64,000 nt of DNA from Uloborus plumipes (GCA_038373865.1 JAXGGA010004720.1:1-64000); one strand, 5' to 3'. Positions 11,001 through 21,268 are shown, numbered from the stretch's first letter. The notes: a model not told the origin generated them from the letters alone. A program made the numbers and translations.

Positions 11001-14000
11001 AGGTTTTTTTCACGAATAATTATACTTTCTGAAGTGTGCTAACAAATGAAAGCAAAAATGCATTGAAGTTGTATACAATTGTTCAGTAATAAATATAATC
11101 GCATCATCTGCACTTTATTACATTATCTGCTTTGTAGATGTCTGTCATAAACAGTTCACAAATTTCCTGTTTCTTGAGCACCCTCACATTTTTCAAAGTA
11201 TTCTCCGTTCCTAGCTGTCGCCAGGCAAGGAGGTGTGATGATACTGAGCATGCTGTCCACAACAGGAGTGGAGGAGTTGTCGCAGGCCTCTCCCCTCGAA
11301 AGCGTCCACTGGTTGCAGGTGTACATCACGAAGAACAGAGAGATCACCAAAACTCTCATTCAGAAAGCAGAAAGAGTTGGCTTCAAAGCCATAGTCGTCA
11401 CTGTGGACTCCCCGGTCAATGGAATGTGGGGGGTGAACAAGGGGCGTAACCTTACGCTTCCTTCACATCTCACGTAAGTAATTTTTGATTTAATAAATAA
11501 TAATTCATTATTTCCACCATTCTTATATCTGTACCCCAGAACCAGACTAACGTAAGTCCATTATCGTAACTTTTCAGCAGAGAGCAAAAACGATTGCCTA
11601 ATACAAAAGATAGAACTCGTGCTCTTAATGCTGCTAAATAATTGTGAAGGAATTTTTACTCTAGAATAAAGTTATCATAGGTGGATGGGGGATAAGATTC
11701 TACACACAATGAAGCAATAAACTGAAAATCGCCATTTTGGACTTGCATCGTCCTGGTTATGAAGTAAAGATATTATTACATACGTAGGCTAAGGATGAAT
11801 TTTCGAAAATCGAACGTTTTCCTCGAAGTGCGTGACTGCTGTACCACAAGACACAATGAGCGGATTCAGAAGAAAATTGGTCCACAGGCAGACCTTTTAA
11901 GGGCCCAACACATGCTACGGAAAATACGAAGGCTTTCCTTGAGGAAAACCTCAAAGGAATTCCTTTTGGAAAAGCCCAAAAGAGCAGGGTACGGAGATCC
12001 GCGGGAATATCTTAACAGAATTCATCATACACACATAGAGGATTTCCTCATGGCCTGGTTCCTCAAGGATCTCCTTCGGATTTTCCTTGCGTGTGGATGG
12101 CCCTTTAAGGTATAAGGGTTGATTTGATTTTAATGCCCCTTGTTCAAAAGGAGATGGGTGGAGTAATCAAACGGTTTTCTTGTTACTTGTGACTGCTGTA
12201 ACTCGAGTTTAACCCCTTCCCGGCTTTGGACTCGGGCAAGCGAAATGTTCCATTCTGGCTCATCCCTAGTGTAGCTCGGGCACGGTGAAAATTAACCCTG
12301 CACAACCAGTTTTTCAAGAATTATTTCACATGTCCCTTTTATGGTTTCGGATGCTTTTATTTACTATTGTTGCTACTAGATAACATAACTATACAGTGTT
12401 TTGAGCTGTAGATTTACGATAAGAGTAGGCGCCGAATGCAAAGTATAATGATTTCTGCCATACAGAAAGCCAACTTTGCAGGTAAATACTCATTTATTTA
12501 AATAGATATTTTTACATTTATTTTTAGGAAATGTTGCATGCGAATGATGCTATTATGTTTAAAAAGATATGTATGTATGAAAATAAGCATAAAAAATTTG
12601 ACATTTTTTGATCCGTAATCCCGAAATTACTCATTTATTTAAATAGATATTTTTACATTTATTTGTATGAAATGTTGCATGCGAATGATGCTATTATGTT
12701 TAAAAAGATATGTTTGTGGGAAAATAAGCATAAAAAAATTGATATTTTCTGATCCGTAATCCCGAATTAAAATGAGCCTGGAAGGGGTTAAAGCTAACCA
12801 GGGAATCACACAAATAATGTAACCGTTATAAAGGTCGATATAGAGGTAGAAATTTAGCATATAGTGTTGCTACATCGATGTCGATGTTCCGAAAACTTAG
12901 ATAAAAAAAATATATATCGATGTTCTTATCATTGATGTTTTATGGTTGATTTTTTATGGTCGATATTAAACTCATGGTAAATCCCCTGCAATATTATGGT
13001 AATAATTATTATTTCAGTGATGGTAAAAGTTGAGTTGAAATATTTGAAATTGTAGCAAGTTCCGTCCCTTTGGAAAAAAACAACAAAACTTCTAGACAGT
13101 GATGTTATTTTTGAACTGTAAACACCAGGTATTATAGCGCCAACAAAAACCCCTCCCCTCTTAAAGTCGTTCATTAAATTACCTTAAATATGTTCTTATA
13201 TCTACATAATACTAGAAACTAGCAGTATAGTAGGTGCAATCATAGGAAGAAAAACAAACAACGAAGCACTCGTTCGTATTCGAAGACTATTAACATCAAC
13301 ACCAGAGATACGTGTTAGGTGTTGGTTTTTCAGAAATATTGTGCTCTACAAATTTCTGTAGGTAAATTGATGCTAATGAGTAGTCTTTTCATATTAAAAT
13401 AGTAATCATCTTTAATTTTTTTTGCGATAATTCCTTTTTTTTATTTTGTATTTGTGATCAGCATCATCATTTAACTTTGTACTTCAAATCGGGTTAAACT
13501 TGCTCCGGCCGTTGTTTCACATTTAAACTGAGAAAGAAACATTCCATAATGTTAAAAATAATTTTGATATTTGTGCCTTGTCTATATTCATGTACTTTAT
13601 TCGTGCTCTTTTAGTGAGGTAGTAAAGAACTAATTCCGACTTCGTACAGGTTGCCAAACTTGCTCATGTCACGTGACGATCTTGGAACCAATATGAGAGA
13701 AAGAATACAACAAGAGCTGCTAGATCCAGGACTCACGTGGAAGGACATTCAATGGATTCAAACTTTCACTGCTTTGCCAATTGTCGTGAAAGGAGTCCTC
13801 ACTGGTACGTAAGAAGTTTCAGAAAATTTTAACGTTGAAAAAAATGTTTCTAAAAAAAGGATAGTTCTTCCGAATTCAAAACAGTGGCTGGAGATAGCTT
13901 GAAAAAGCAGAAAACAATTGCTTGTTCCGATACTACTTTCAAACGTAATTTTCGAAGTCGGCGCAAGAACAATAGGCAAAACAAAACCATATTCTGTTTA

Positions 14001-17000
14001 TACACCACTTAAAATTAAGAACGAAACATTTCAGCCGTTACACAAATGTATTGTTACATGATGTGGTTATGGCATGTAAGCCACATATATGAAAATTTTG
14101 ACTAATATGCGTGAAAAGTGTTAACTCTACATATACACTAAAAAATATTCAAAGAAGTTTCTCGGAAAATAATGGGCAGCTAATGTGCCTAAATTCTACC
14201 TGTAACATATCAGGCAAACGTAAGAAAAGTTTCCGCTAAAAGTCAGTAATCTTCCATGAGCTTGAGCCTTTTGGAACAAATGGTCACCCTTTTGGAATAA
14301 ATCAGGGACCTTCATAAAATGGCTTGACACCATCTGAATTTACCAAAAAAACCGCTAAAGCATTTTAGTAAAAAGCGAATTGCTTATTTGCCTACAGTTC
14401 TAGCCGAGCTAGTCTGCCGTGCTAAGCACAAAAGTCGTATCTGCACTTTTTAACAAAGTTGAGTTATTGCCACTATGTGATTCTTTGTGACTTATTTTAC
14501 TAAAATACAATAGTACATGGTCATTTGAGAACTTGAAATATTTAAAAAAAATTTATGAAAAAGTATTATCTTAATCAAATACATGGTGGCGCCAATCTTA
14601 GCTTGAGCTCGACTGCAGACACCACTTTTGCGCTTAGCACGGCAGTAGTGGTCAGAGACTGCAATTCGCCCTCATCAAAGGTTTAGCCAATCTGGACGGG
14701 CCCTAAATGTACGAAAACCGAAACACTTTATAAAAACGCATAGTTTGTTTTAAAACGGGTAAAGCTTGACCGCGGAGAGATGGCGTTTGACCTTCAAGCG
14801 AAAACAGTCAACTTCCTTTTAAAATAAGTAGGATCAGCTAAATTAATTTTTCAACAAACTTGGTTCCATCAGAGAGATTAAGCATGCAGTAAAAACTTTA
14901 ATTAACTAATTGTAAAATGAGACGGTCCATTTCCGCTTCAAGGTCACGCGACATCTCTCCGCGGGCAAGCTTTAGTTAAAATTTCGCAACAGAGTGAAGT
15001 ATGGATTCATACAACATGCAGCAATTTCAGAGACTTTTTTTCAAAGATGCTTGATTTCCAGACTGGGGGGGGGGGGGGGGGGGAACCGTAAAATCCAGAA
15101 CCATCAACCAGAAATAAGCTGTGGCGTTTCGGAATTTTCGTAGTGCATGTAGTTGTAGACTATAGTAAAAAAAGTTTTTGTAAATCATGTGTATTTTAGC
15201 ATCTAAATTGCTATTTTACAGTTTCATGCCACGAAACTAATAACTTCTCCCACAATTGGCTCTAGTTTCCTTCAACTTTTCAGTTTAACGAAATGGTACC
15301 CTTTTGTTTCTAAGTACTTCAATTCAAGGTTACCATTGTATAGTCGAAATTTTATTTAAGAATAAGTACTGAATAGATATCCTCTTTTAAGTTCCAGAAA
15401 TTACAGCAATTATATTTCGTAAAAGGGTTTTCTAAATCCTGCTATGTAGCAGCACCTGGCAGGGCTACTTTACCATTTCTTGACAAAAAACTGATAGTTT
15501 ATCCTACAAGTAGTTCTAGTTTTTTCCTATTTTAAATATTGGCAATGACGCTCCTTTGCTTGTAGGTGCTTTAAATCATGGTTAACATCTTAATCTTAAG
15601 CCAATTTAATTTTAGCACTGAACAGCACTCTTTAAAGTTCCATAAAGTCTTAATTATTAGATCGTTTTAAATCAATGTGGCAGTCTTGAACACCAAGTTA
15701 TACGTTGTATTCGTAACAATTTCACGCTACGGTATGCTAATGCAGCTTATAAAGTTCATCTTTTTCACAATGCTGTTCTTATTTTATTTATTGGTGCATT
15801 TGTTTAGCTGAAGACGCTTTACTGGCTGTTGAAAATGGTGCAGCAGGAATATTAGTATCAAATCATGGTGCGAGACAACTCGACACTGTTCCTGCAACGG
15901 TAATGTATGCATTTATTTATAATGCCTAATTTCACGGTCACGGGATGGGATAGTTTGGACAAATGATTCCTTACATTTTTATGCATATATACAATAATAG
16001 GGGGTAAAGGTTAAAAATTTCTTGACCTAGTAAGATATTTTACTTGTATGATTTGTGTGCTAAAACCTCAATTTTTTAAATTTATTTTTTAATTATTATG
16101 TTTTAAATGAAGTTTACCTGTCGTTGAGCAAGTTTTTAGGCATCAGCTTTTGAGCTCACAACAATTTGGGCAATATATTTTTGGAATCTATTGTTGAAAT
16201 CGTGTTATAAATATTCTATTACAAAAAAAAAAAAAGATCGAGGCCCCTGATAAGAGCTATCATAATAGAACAAAATTTGCACACTTAGGGACAACATAAT
16301 ATGAGACAATGATATCTTAACAGTAGGTTTGTTGTATGCGGTACTATAATCTACGAAATATGGTCGCCGCTAATATTGATCCACAACATAATGACATCGT
16401 AACAGTACGTTTGTGGAATGCTGAAGATATATGTGTTAGCAGTCATGACAGGGCTAACGGGGGCCATTTTTTAATAGGACAATGCGCTGTAGTACACATA
16501 AAGGCTGTTAGAAGACTTCCTCTTCCACATTATCATTCTTTGGCCTGTTCGATTTCTGCTTTGTCACAAATCGAGCAAACCTGAGATCACTTACGATGGT
16601 AGTTTTGACAGCCTGCAAGTTTGATCGAATATAGTGGCTTGTTTACAGTAACAGAGATGCATGTTGAAGCATGTCGCCGTACGAGACTGCTGAAATGCAG
16701 ACCTATCTTATGAGATAGGAACGTTACTGAGCAAATAACATCACTCAAATGTTCCTGCAAATCATTAGAAATTAACAATTTTATATAGAAATAGAGTCCG
16801 TGCTCTTTATCAAGTTATAAAATATGGATTTAACATATCCATAGTATATGCAGGCCTTTTTGGGGAAAAATAATACTTCTGTTATCGGTGAAATTGTCAG
16901 TTATTTAAACTTTACGTTACTATTAAATTGTATAAATTTATTGACTATTCAAAAATCCTTATTGATAACCCCTTGAATTTCTGTCACTTAGTTGGACGCT

Positions 17001-20000
17001 CTTCCAGAGATAGTAGAAGCAGTTCAGGGTCAAGTGGAGGTATTCCTGGACGGAGGTATTCGATCAGGTATCGATGTCTTCAAAGCGCTGTCGCTTGGCG
17101 CAAGAGCGGTGTTCTTTGGACGACCTATGATATGGGGTCTTGTGCACAGTGTAAGTGTGGATGGAACGTTGCTTTGCATTTTTAGCTTTGGATCAAAAAA
17201 TTAGTCAACTCTCAATACTAAAATATATGTTTCCAGGGTCAAAATGGCGTTCGGAATGTCTTGAGAATAATCCAGAAAGAGTTGGATGAGACAATGGCTT
17301 TATCAGGCAAGAAAGTTCTAGATTATACACTTACATCAACCTCTACACTAACCAAATTTCTAGAAAAAGTTTTGGATATTCTTTTCGTCGATTTTGCAGA
17401 GTCTGTTTTTTTTTTCTTTTCAATTTTCTTTTACTCTTTCCAAAAGCATAAGGTAGTAATTGAAGGGGTAAGTGGATAAAGGTGATATGTGACTTTTGAA
17501 TTTCGCCGATTTACACGAATTCAAATTAGTGTGTGTTCAATTGTGTTAACTCACAAACACAGTTGAAGGGGAAAGTGAATAATGGTGATATGTGACAATT
17601 TTTTAAATTTATAGAAAGAGCTTAAAAAAAATTATCTTATCACCTTCATCCATGGTAAAAAGTATGTGTTTCCAAAATTGTCATATTTCACCTTTATCCA
17701 CTTACCCCTTCAATTATTACAGTGACCCCGTTTGGACTTATATAGGGCTTGTTTTTTAACGGACGTAAGTCAATGAATTTTGGAGATAGGATATATAGAC
17801 TGTGGGAAAAAGAAATTTGCAAAAAGGAAACACCATTTCAAGTTTTTACCACTGGGGGAAAAAGGGTGCACAAAGAAACAACTATTGCATTTAGGAACGG
17901 AAACTTTAGCTCCTAGTTTTTTCAATAGGCTTCCCATTTGCCGCAGTTACGGTGTTAGAGCGTATGAATGTATGTTGAACAACATCACAAAAAGTTTGAA
18001 AAAATAAAATAAAAAAAAAAAAAAGGTGAAAAGTACGGGCATCCATGTTGCCATTACCTTTTATTTTATTTTTACTTTGAAATTTTAGAGCAGAAAAGCG
18101 AGTTTTTCACCTTAACTTTACCCAACGCCTCCTAAATATTAAATGTCTACTGCTTTCTGGTTTTTAGCAGAGTAAAATTTCTTCCTTGGTTCACGAATCG
18201 GAGTTCTTCGAAACAGAAATTAACGATTAGTTGAATTCTAAATTTAAATTTAAAAATTAACCAATCAAAAATTTAATTCGAAGATTTTCTGGATTTATCA
18301 CCTTAACAGCGGCATCATCGGATTGCCGCAAGGTGGCGCTCAAAGTGGAAAAACCGTCTCCCGTATTGAGGCAAATGTAGTAGGCATTTAGTATTTAGGA
18401 GGTGTTGTTTTTACCACCAAGAAAATTTGCTAATAGTCTAAGATCCCACCGCAGTTTATCTACACTCATAGCGTACACTCATGACGTATATTTCAAATTA
18501 AAGCTGATTTTTTTCTGAACGTGATGCACCATGTCCGCCTATGTAAAAGTGCCCGAAACCTATAGGCAGCCTGGCCTAAACAGGTCACATGAATGTAGTA
18601 TTTCTACACTCATAGCGTACACTCATGACTCATATATCAAATTGAAGCTAATTTTTTTCTGAACGTGGTGCACTAAGGCTGCCTATGTAAAAGTGGCCGC
18701 AACCTCTAGGCAGCCTGGCCTGAAGTTTAGGGTCCAAAATTTCAAATGGTTATAAAAGACGGAAAAATCGGTCGATTCTTTTGCTTTTTTTACTAAAATT
18801 ATTCTTAATGTGAGTACTTTTTCGAAAAAAAATTGATGAACTTAAATTTCAAAAATTGCCGATAGGGGGCGCTTTAGACTTTGGAGCTAAAAACAACTAC
18901 TTTTTACCGTTTGTTTTCATATTTTCGTAATTGATTCAAAGAGTTAAAACTCTAACTTAAATTTTGAGCCCAAAATATCAACTAATTTCCGGTTTTTAGC
19001 AATACTCGGACCAAACGTCAAAAATTGTGTTTTTCTGCTTTTCAACTAGTCCTTTCATGTAAAAAAATTATTAAAATCACCTGATAATGTTAAAATAAAA
19101 TCAGATGAACCCTTTCGTAACTAAAAAAAAGAAAAAATAAATTTTTTTTCCAACATTTTTTTTACCCAGAAATTTTGTATTTTACAACTCAGAAAGTGTG
19201 CATTTAATTTTATTTTCACATTATTAGTATCGCCAGATGATTTTAATAATCTTTTTTACATGAAAGGACAAGTTAAAAAGCAGAAAAACACATTTTTTGA
19301 CGTTTGGTCCGAATATTGCTAAAAACTGGAAATTAGTTGATATTTTGGGCTCAAAATTTAAGTTAGAGTTTGAACTTTTTGAATCAATTACGAAAATACG
19401 AAAAAAAACGGTAAAAAGTAGTTGTTTTTAGCTACAAAGTCTAAAGCGCCCCCTATCGGCAATTTTTGAAATTTAAGTTCATCAATTTTTTTTCGAAAAA
19501 GTACTCACATTAAGAATAATTTTAGTAAAAAAAGCAAAAGAATCGACCGATTTTTCCGTCTTTTATAACCATTTGAAATTTTGGACCCTAAACTTCAGGC
19601 CAGGCTGCCTAGAGGTTGCGGCCACTTTTACATAGGCAGCCTTAGTGCACCACGTTCAGAAAAAAATTAGCTTCAATTTGATATATGAGTCATGAGTGTA
19701 CGCTATGAGTGTAGAAATACTGCATTCATGTGACCTGTTTAGGCCAGGCTGCCTATAGGTTTCGGGCACTTTTACATAGGCGGACATAGTGCATTACGTT
19801 CAGAAAAAAATCAGCTTTAATTTGACATATACGTGATGAGTGTACGCTATGAGTGTAGATAAACTACGGTGGGATCTTAGACTATAAATAGAGTATTGCA
19901 TTTATCTTTTGTGTTTTATTGTTCGACATTTTTTCTTTTTTGTTTCCTTTTGAATCTATTGTTTTAAACATTGTTATCATATTTCACATAGTTATACATA

Positions 20001-20877
20001 AAAGCTTTAGTAAGATTTAGCTCATTAATGTAAGTAACACCTTAATCAATATTATTGGTTCGAAATGAAACTTTAATGTAGGTAATATTTTAATCAATAA
20101 TCAGGTAATTTGACCCGAATTGAAGTTTCGAACAAATTCGCATCTGTGATTACTTTAAAAAATCTGATATTGTTTGTTTTATATTTGCATTAAAAATTGT
20201 TGAAACATGTGTGGACTTACAACTAACCTCTATACCACAAGAACTTATCTCTTACTGCTGTCTAAAGATATTTTGGGGTACAGAAGATAGCTCTAAATTT
20301 CGCTGTTGTCTTAAAGCAATTTAAACAAACGTCAAAGAAACGAAATTTAATTGGCGCAATATGTCAAAGACACTGCAAAAAAAAAAAAAAAAAATCAAAT
20401 TAATAACTACCGTAAAGTCGGGTTACTTGGACCCTAAGGGGTTACTTGAGCCCATTACAGTAAAATGATAAAATCTAGGTTTGGTACTTATTAGTTGAAG
20501 ACTTGCACGTAGTTCCTCGTTTCTCCTCTAGCTAGAAGCACTCTGCAGTCTCTAATGCTAGTACCAAACCCAGATTTTATCATTTTACTGTGGGCAAGTA
20601 ACCTCCTTACAAGTAACCTTACAAGTAACCTCCTTGTGGGTCCAAGTAACCCGACTTTACGGTAAGTTAAGTATGGCATTTATGTTGTCCTCATAAAAAA
20701 TACATTAGATATTTTAGTAAGGGTATGAGGCGATATTTATGACTAAATTTGAACTTAAACTAATTTTTCTTCTTTCTTCTAGGTGTGTCCACATTGCAAG
20801 AGCTTGACAAAAAGCAGGTTGTAAGAAAGGAGTGGTTTAGTTATCCTATGGAGAGAAAATACTCTAAAGAGCTATGA
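1202..20877 (+). CDS. Secreted-type (S)-2-hydroxy-acid oxidase, ten exons, complete
   Basis: FMN-dependent alpha-hydroxy-acid oxidase of the glycolate oxidase/HAO1 family, which oxidises 2-hydroxy acids to 2-oxo acids with release of H2O2. Exons: 1202-1264, 1358-1398, 1501-1641, 2332-2483, 11215-11473, 13650-13804, 15808-15899, 16992-17150, 17237-17306, 20783-20877. The sum is 1227 nt, 408 residues plus TGA, with all phases consistent. Residues 1-19 look like a signal peptide; the TIM-barrel enzyme begins near residue 43. Visible catalytic and FMN residues are Tyr62 (DYYNGAA), Tyr169 (LQVY), Lys266 (VVKG), His290 and Arg293 (SNHGARQLD), Asp321 (FLDGG) and Arg345 (GRP). Oddities: Trp204 replaces the substrate-binding Arg (human HAO1 Arg167), the loop after residue 215 is about 7 residues shorter, the C terminus ends KEL rather than SKL/SKI, and intron 9 is GC-AG. 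Human HAO1 is 370 residues; most of the excess is the N-terminal extension. The family call is near certain; secretion and substrate are inferred. Confidence 0.93.
1358..1398 (+). CDS. Oxidase exon 2: linker
   Basis: A 41-nt micro-exon encoding [13 protein letters not shown] plus two bases of Arg35. It is flanked by TTGCAG| and AAAG|GTACAA. Entry phase 0 and exit phase 2 are exactly what is needed to connect the signal-peptide exon to the frame of the enzyme. The polypyrimidine tract is weak. This polar linker has no counterpart in HAO1. Confidence 0.68.
1501..1641 (+). CDS. Oxidase exon 3
   Basis: Residues 35-82. Starts after CTTTCAG and ends CCAG|GTATGG in phase 2. Carries [11 protein letters not shown] at 41-51 and DYYNGAA with Tyr62, equivalent to human HAO1 Tyr26. 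If the first two exons were untranslated, the ATG at 1517 (Met41) would be the start, close to where HAO1 starts. Confidence 0.92.
1826..2086 (+). repeat. tRNA-derived SINE
   Basis: The head contains a near-perfect pol III B box (GGTTCGATTCC, near 1879). A unique body follows, and an (AAAT)n tail covers about 2036-2086. It lies in oxidase intron 3, sense orientation. It is not a tRNA gene, since no cloverleaf closes around the B box. Confidence 0.65.
2332..2483 (+). CDS. Oxidase exon 4
   Basis: Residues 82-132 plus one base. Contains [12 protein letters not shown] and the strongly conserved [13 protein letters not shown]. An N-glycosylation sequon is present at Asn97 (NMS). The donor GTCAGT at 2484 is almost immediately followed by a transposon terminus (2491). 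Confidence 0.95.
2808..5125. mobile_element. Element with 0.4-kb inverted arms
   Basis: The arms are about 2808-3215 and 4712-5125, inverted and roughly 80-85 percent alike by eye. They share TGGCGATATATCGCCAA and the GACAAATTTGGCGAAAAA region. The 1.5-kb centre contains a GT/CTGT microsatellite (3565-3630) and the 144-bp tandem repeat. No coding capacity. Confidence 0.7.
3746..4090. repeat. Tandem repeat, 144-bp unit, about 2.4 copies
   Basis: Units start with AAGGGGGGTGGAG at about 3747, 3891 and 4035 and share ATCTCAGGAAGTAAC and ATTGGTCCATAGGTAGACCC. A diverged relative occurs near 11860-12170. Confidence 0.85.
5214..5792. mobile_element. hAT-type MITE with perfect 8-bp target duplication
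   Basis: 579 bp. The ends are TAGGGATGCACCGATTAATC and the complementary GGTGCATCCCTA, with internal ATTAATCGGC repeats at both ends. It is flanked by ATACATAT at 5206-5213 and 5793-5800. An 8-bp duplication is the hAT hallmark. It inserted in an (ACAT)n microsatellite. Confidence 0.88.
5793..5885. repeat. ACATAC-type microsatellite
   Basis: Imperfect run of CATA/CGCACATA units next to the hAT MITE. Confidence 0.8.
6699..7456. mobile_element. GGAGTC-repeat MITE
   Basis: The inverted ends are CCAGGCCTGCGGAGTCGGA and TCCGACTCCGCAGCCCTGG, each containing short GGAGTC arrays. CATTTA flanks both sides, a probable target duplication. A truncated copy of the same end occurs near 34076-34100. Confidence 0.7.
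7487..8150. mobile_element. hAT-like MITE (CAGTGGTT ends)
   Basis: Left CAGTGGTTTCCAATCCTTTT and right CCACCGGTTGGGAACTG resemble the classic CAGTGGTTCCCAACC hAT terminus. Contains a long A-run at 8038-8070. No clear 8-bp duplication. Confidence 0.6.
8734..10153. mobile_element. Tc1-type transposon
   Basis: 1420 bp. The inverted repeats are about 60 bp, beginning CACTGCTCGACATTG, nearly identical at both ends. TA duplications sit at 8732-8733 and 10154-10155. It encodes one transposase frame interrupted by a single stop. Its low divergence makes it the youngest autonomous-type element in the window. It lies in oxidase intron 4. Confidence 0.93.
8977..10008 (+). pseudogene. Tc1-type transposase with one premature stop
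   Basis: A single frame of 343 sense codons counting the interruption. The N-terminal paired-type helix-turn-helix region covers residues 1-95 ([20 protein letters not shown], then [11 protein letters not shown]). An in-frame TAA at 9268-9270 follows QHV. The catalytic residues are Asp159 (FSDESRF), Asp248 (QQDNARPH) and Glu281 ([12 protein letters not shown]). 32 residues separate the second Asp from the Glu, against 34 in classic Tc1. Apart from the stop, no frameshift is seen. A functional copy elsewhere in the genome could still move it. Confidence 0.93.
10156..11214. other. Intron 4 remainder
   Basis: No coding exon seen. Contains a G-run at about 10626-10637 and unassigned sequence. 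Ends at the exon 5 acceptor. Confidence 0.4.
11215..11473 (+). CDS. Oxidase exon 5
   Basis: Residues 133-219. Contains [25 protein letters not shown] with Tyr169, and the TVDSP motif. It also holds the substituted Trp204 within [11 protein letters not shown], and a sequon at Asn211. It starts after CCTAG and ends AC|GTAAGT in phase 2. Confidence 0.95.
12213..12787. mobile_element. piggyBac-like MITE
   Basis: The ends are CCCCTTCC and GGAAGGGG, flanked on both sides by TTAA (12209-12212 and 12788-12791), the piggyBac target. It contains a 141-bp direct duplication (starting about 12487 and 12628). Confidence 0.6.
12487..12772. repeat. Direct duplication, 141-bp unit
   Basis: Two copies beginning TACTCATTTATTTAAATAGA and ending with TGATCCGTAATCCCGAA. 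Confidence 0.88.
13650..13804 (+). CDS. Oxidase exon 6
   Basis: Residues 220-270. The divergent, shortened loop ([12 protein letters not shown]) is followed by [13 protein letters not shown] and PIVVKGVLT with the conserved Lys266. It starts after GTACAG and ends CTG|GTACGT in phase 1. Confidence 0.94.
14411..14648. mobile_element. Small inverted-repeat element
   Basis: The ends share CTGCCGTGCTAAGC(A/G)CAAAAGT in inverted orientation. Lies in oxidase intron 6. Confidence 0.6.
14760..14974. mobile_element. Small inverted-repeat element
   Basis: The ends are TAAAGCTTGACCGCGGAGAG and its inverted partner ending CGGGCAAGCTTTA, with arms of about 40 bp. Confidence 0.65.
15065..15084. repeat. 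Poly-G run
   Basis: Uninterrupted G tract of about 18 bases in intron 6. Confidence 0.85.
15808..15899 (+). CDS. Oxidase exon 7: catalytic His
   Basis: Residues 271-301, [14 protein letters not shown] then [12 protein letters not shown]. It carries the catalytic base His290 and Arg293, both intact. It starts after GTTTAG and ends ACG|GTAATG in phase 0. Confidence 0.95.
15900..16991. other. Oxidase intron 7
   Basis: Contains an open frame at 16336-16584 that looks like chance. No recognised repeat. The A-run at about 16222-16235 is the only simple feature. Confidence 0.4.
16992..17150 (+). CDS. Oxidase exon 8: FMN phosphate site
   Basis: Residues 302-354, starting [13 protein letters not shown]. 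It contains [10 protein letters not shown] and [12 protein letters not shown], the FMN-phosphate binding strands of the barrel. It starts after CACTTAG and ends CACAGT|GTAAGT in phase 0. Confidence 0.95.
17237..17306 (+). CDS. Oxidase exon 9
   Basis: Residues 355-377 plus one base: [19 protein letters not shown] then MALS. The acceptor is TTCCAG. The exon ends TTATCAG followed by GCAAGA, a GC donor. The family motif MALSG resumes in exon 10, which fixes this boundary. Confidence 0.92.
17452..17721. mobile_element. MITE with TAATTGAAGGGG ends
   Basis: Arms of about 40 bp: GTAGTAATTGAAGGGGTAAG at the left and CTTACCCCTTCAATTATTAC at the right. A partial extra copy of the motif lies at about 17561. 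Confidence 0.75.
18122..18417. mobile_element. CCTCCTAAATA MITE, copy 1
   Basis: The inverted ends are CCAACGCCTCCTAAATATTA and TAGTATTTAGGAGGTGTTG. A second copy with the same orientation lies at 60188-60485 in gene B. Confidence 0.78.
18436..19882. mobile_element. 1.45-kb foldback palindrome
   Basis: The arms 18436 to about 19100 and about 19208-19882 are inverted and almost identical. The ends are GTCTAAGATCCCACCG and its complement, flanked by TA. Each arm carries two direct sub-copies of a TCTACACTCATAGCGTACAC unit. The spacer is about 105 bp. Lies inside the GC-AG intron of the oxidase; the transcript could form a long hairpin. Confidence 0.9.
20410..20662. mobile_element. MITE with CCGTAAAGTCGGGTTACTTG ends
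   Basis: The inverted arms continue inward through AAAATGATAAAATCT and its complement. TA flanks both ends (20408-20409 and 20663-20664). 253 bp, about 120 bp before the last oxidase exon. Confidence 0.82.
20783..20877 (+). CDS. Oxidase exon 10 and stop
   Basis: Residues 378-408 and TGA. Reads [18 protein letters not shown] and then a tail ending YSKEL. The acceptor is TTCTTCTAG. The conserved LVRK-like stretch near the C terminus of HAO1 is recognisable. No SKL-type peroxisomal signal is present. Confidence 0.92.
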
Positions 20878-21262
20878 ATTTTGCTGTTGTCTTCATTTGC
20901 ATCACTCTCACAGAGTTATAGTTCAACTTAGACAAATTACTGTGACACGACTAGAGCCACTACATTGACAGGCCAACCCATCCGCTCTTTCGGGTCAGAC
21001 CGCGTGTTTGTATGGTTGTCTTTTCTGGGAATATTTGATTTTTTTTAACATAATCTGGCTCAAGTTTCGGATCCACATCTTTCTTTTTTCCGGGGTTTGC
21101 AGGAAGATACAAGTAGGCAAGTCTAGAAATTGTCTTATTTTCCCCAATTGGGTGAGATTTTGCACTGACGCAAAGCTTTGCACTGCTATCTCTAGCTCTG
21201 CAACAATGAAGAACCTGATCCAAACTGCCTGGTGTGCCGGTTTATCTGTATAATAGCTTTAA

Positions 21263-21268
21263 ATTAAA
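21263..21268 (+). terminator. Possible polyadenylation signal of the oxidase
   Basis: ATTAAA, a common variant signal, lies about 390 nt after the TGA. No AATAAA was noticed nearer to the stop. Weak evidence. Confidence 0.25.

Larger units (their letters stand above)
17307..20782 (+). other. GC-AG intron 9 of the oxidase gene
   Basis: The donor is CAG|GCAAGA and the acceptor TTCTTCTAG|G. GC donors are a minor class that otherwise match the GT consensus well, as here. The nearest GT alternative (AAA|GTTCTA) is poor and would insert extra residues into the conserved MALSG motif. The intron holds four inverted-repeat elements: 17452-17721, 18122-18417, 18436-19882 and 20410-20662. Confidence 0.8.

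Noticed and set aside
17310..17320. GT donor AAA|GTTCTA as the end of oxidase exon 9
   Set aside because: Poor consensus, and it would disrupt the conserved MALSG motif. The GC donor fits exactly.
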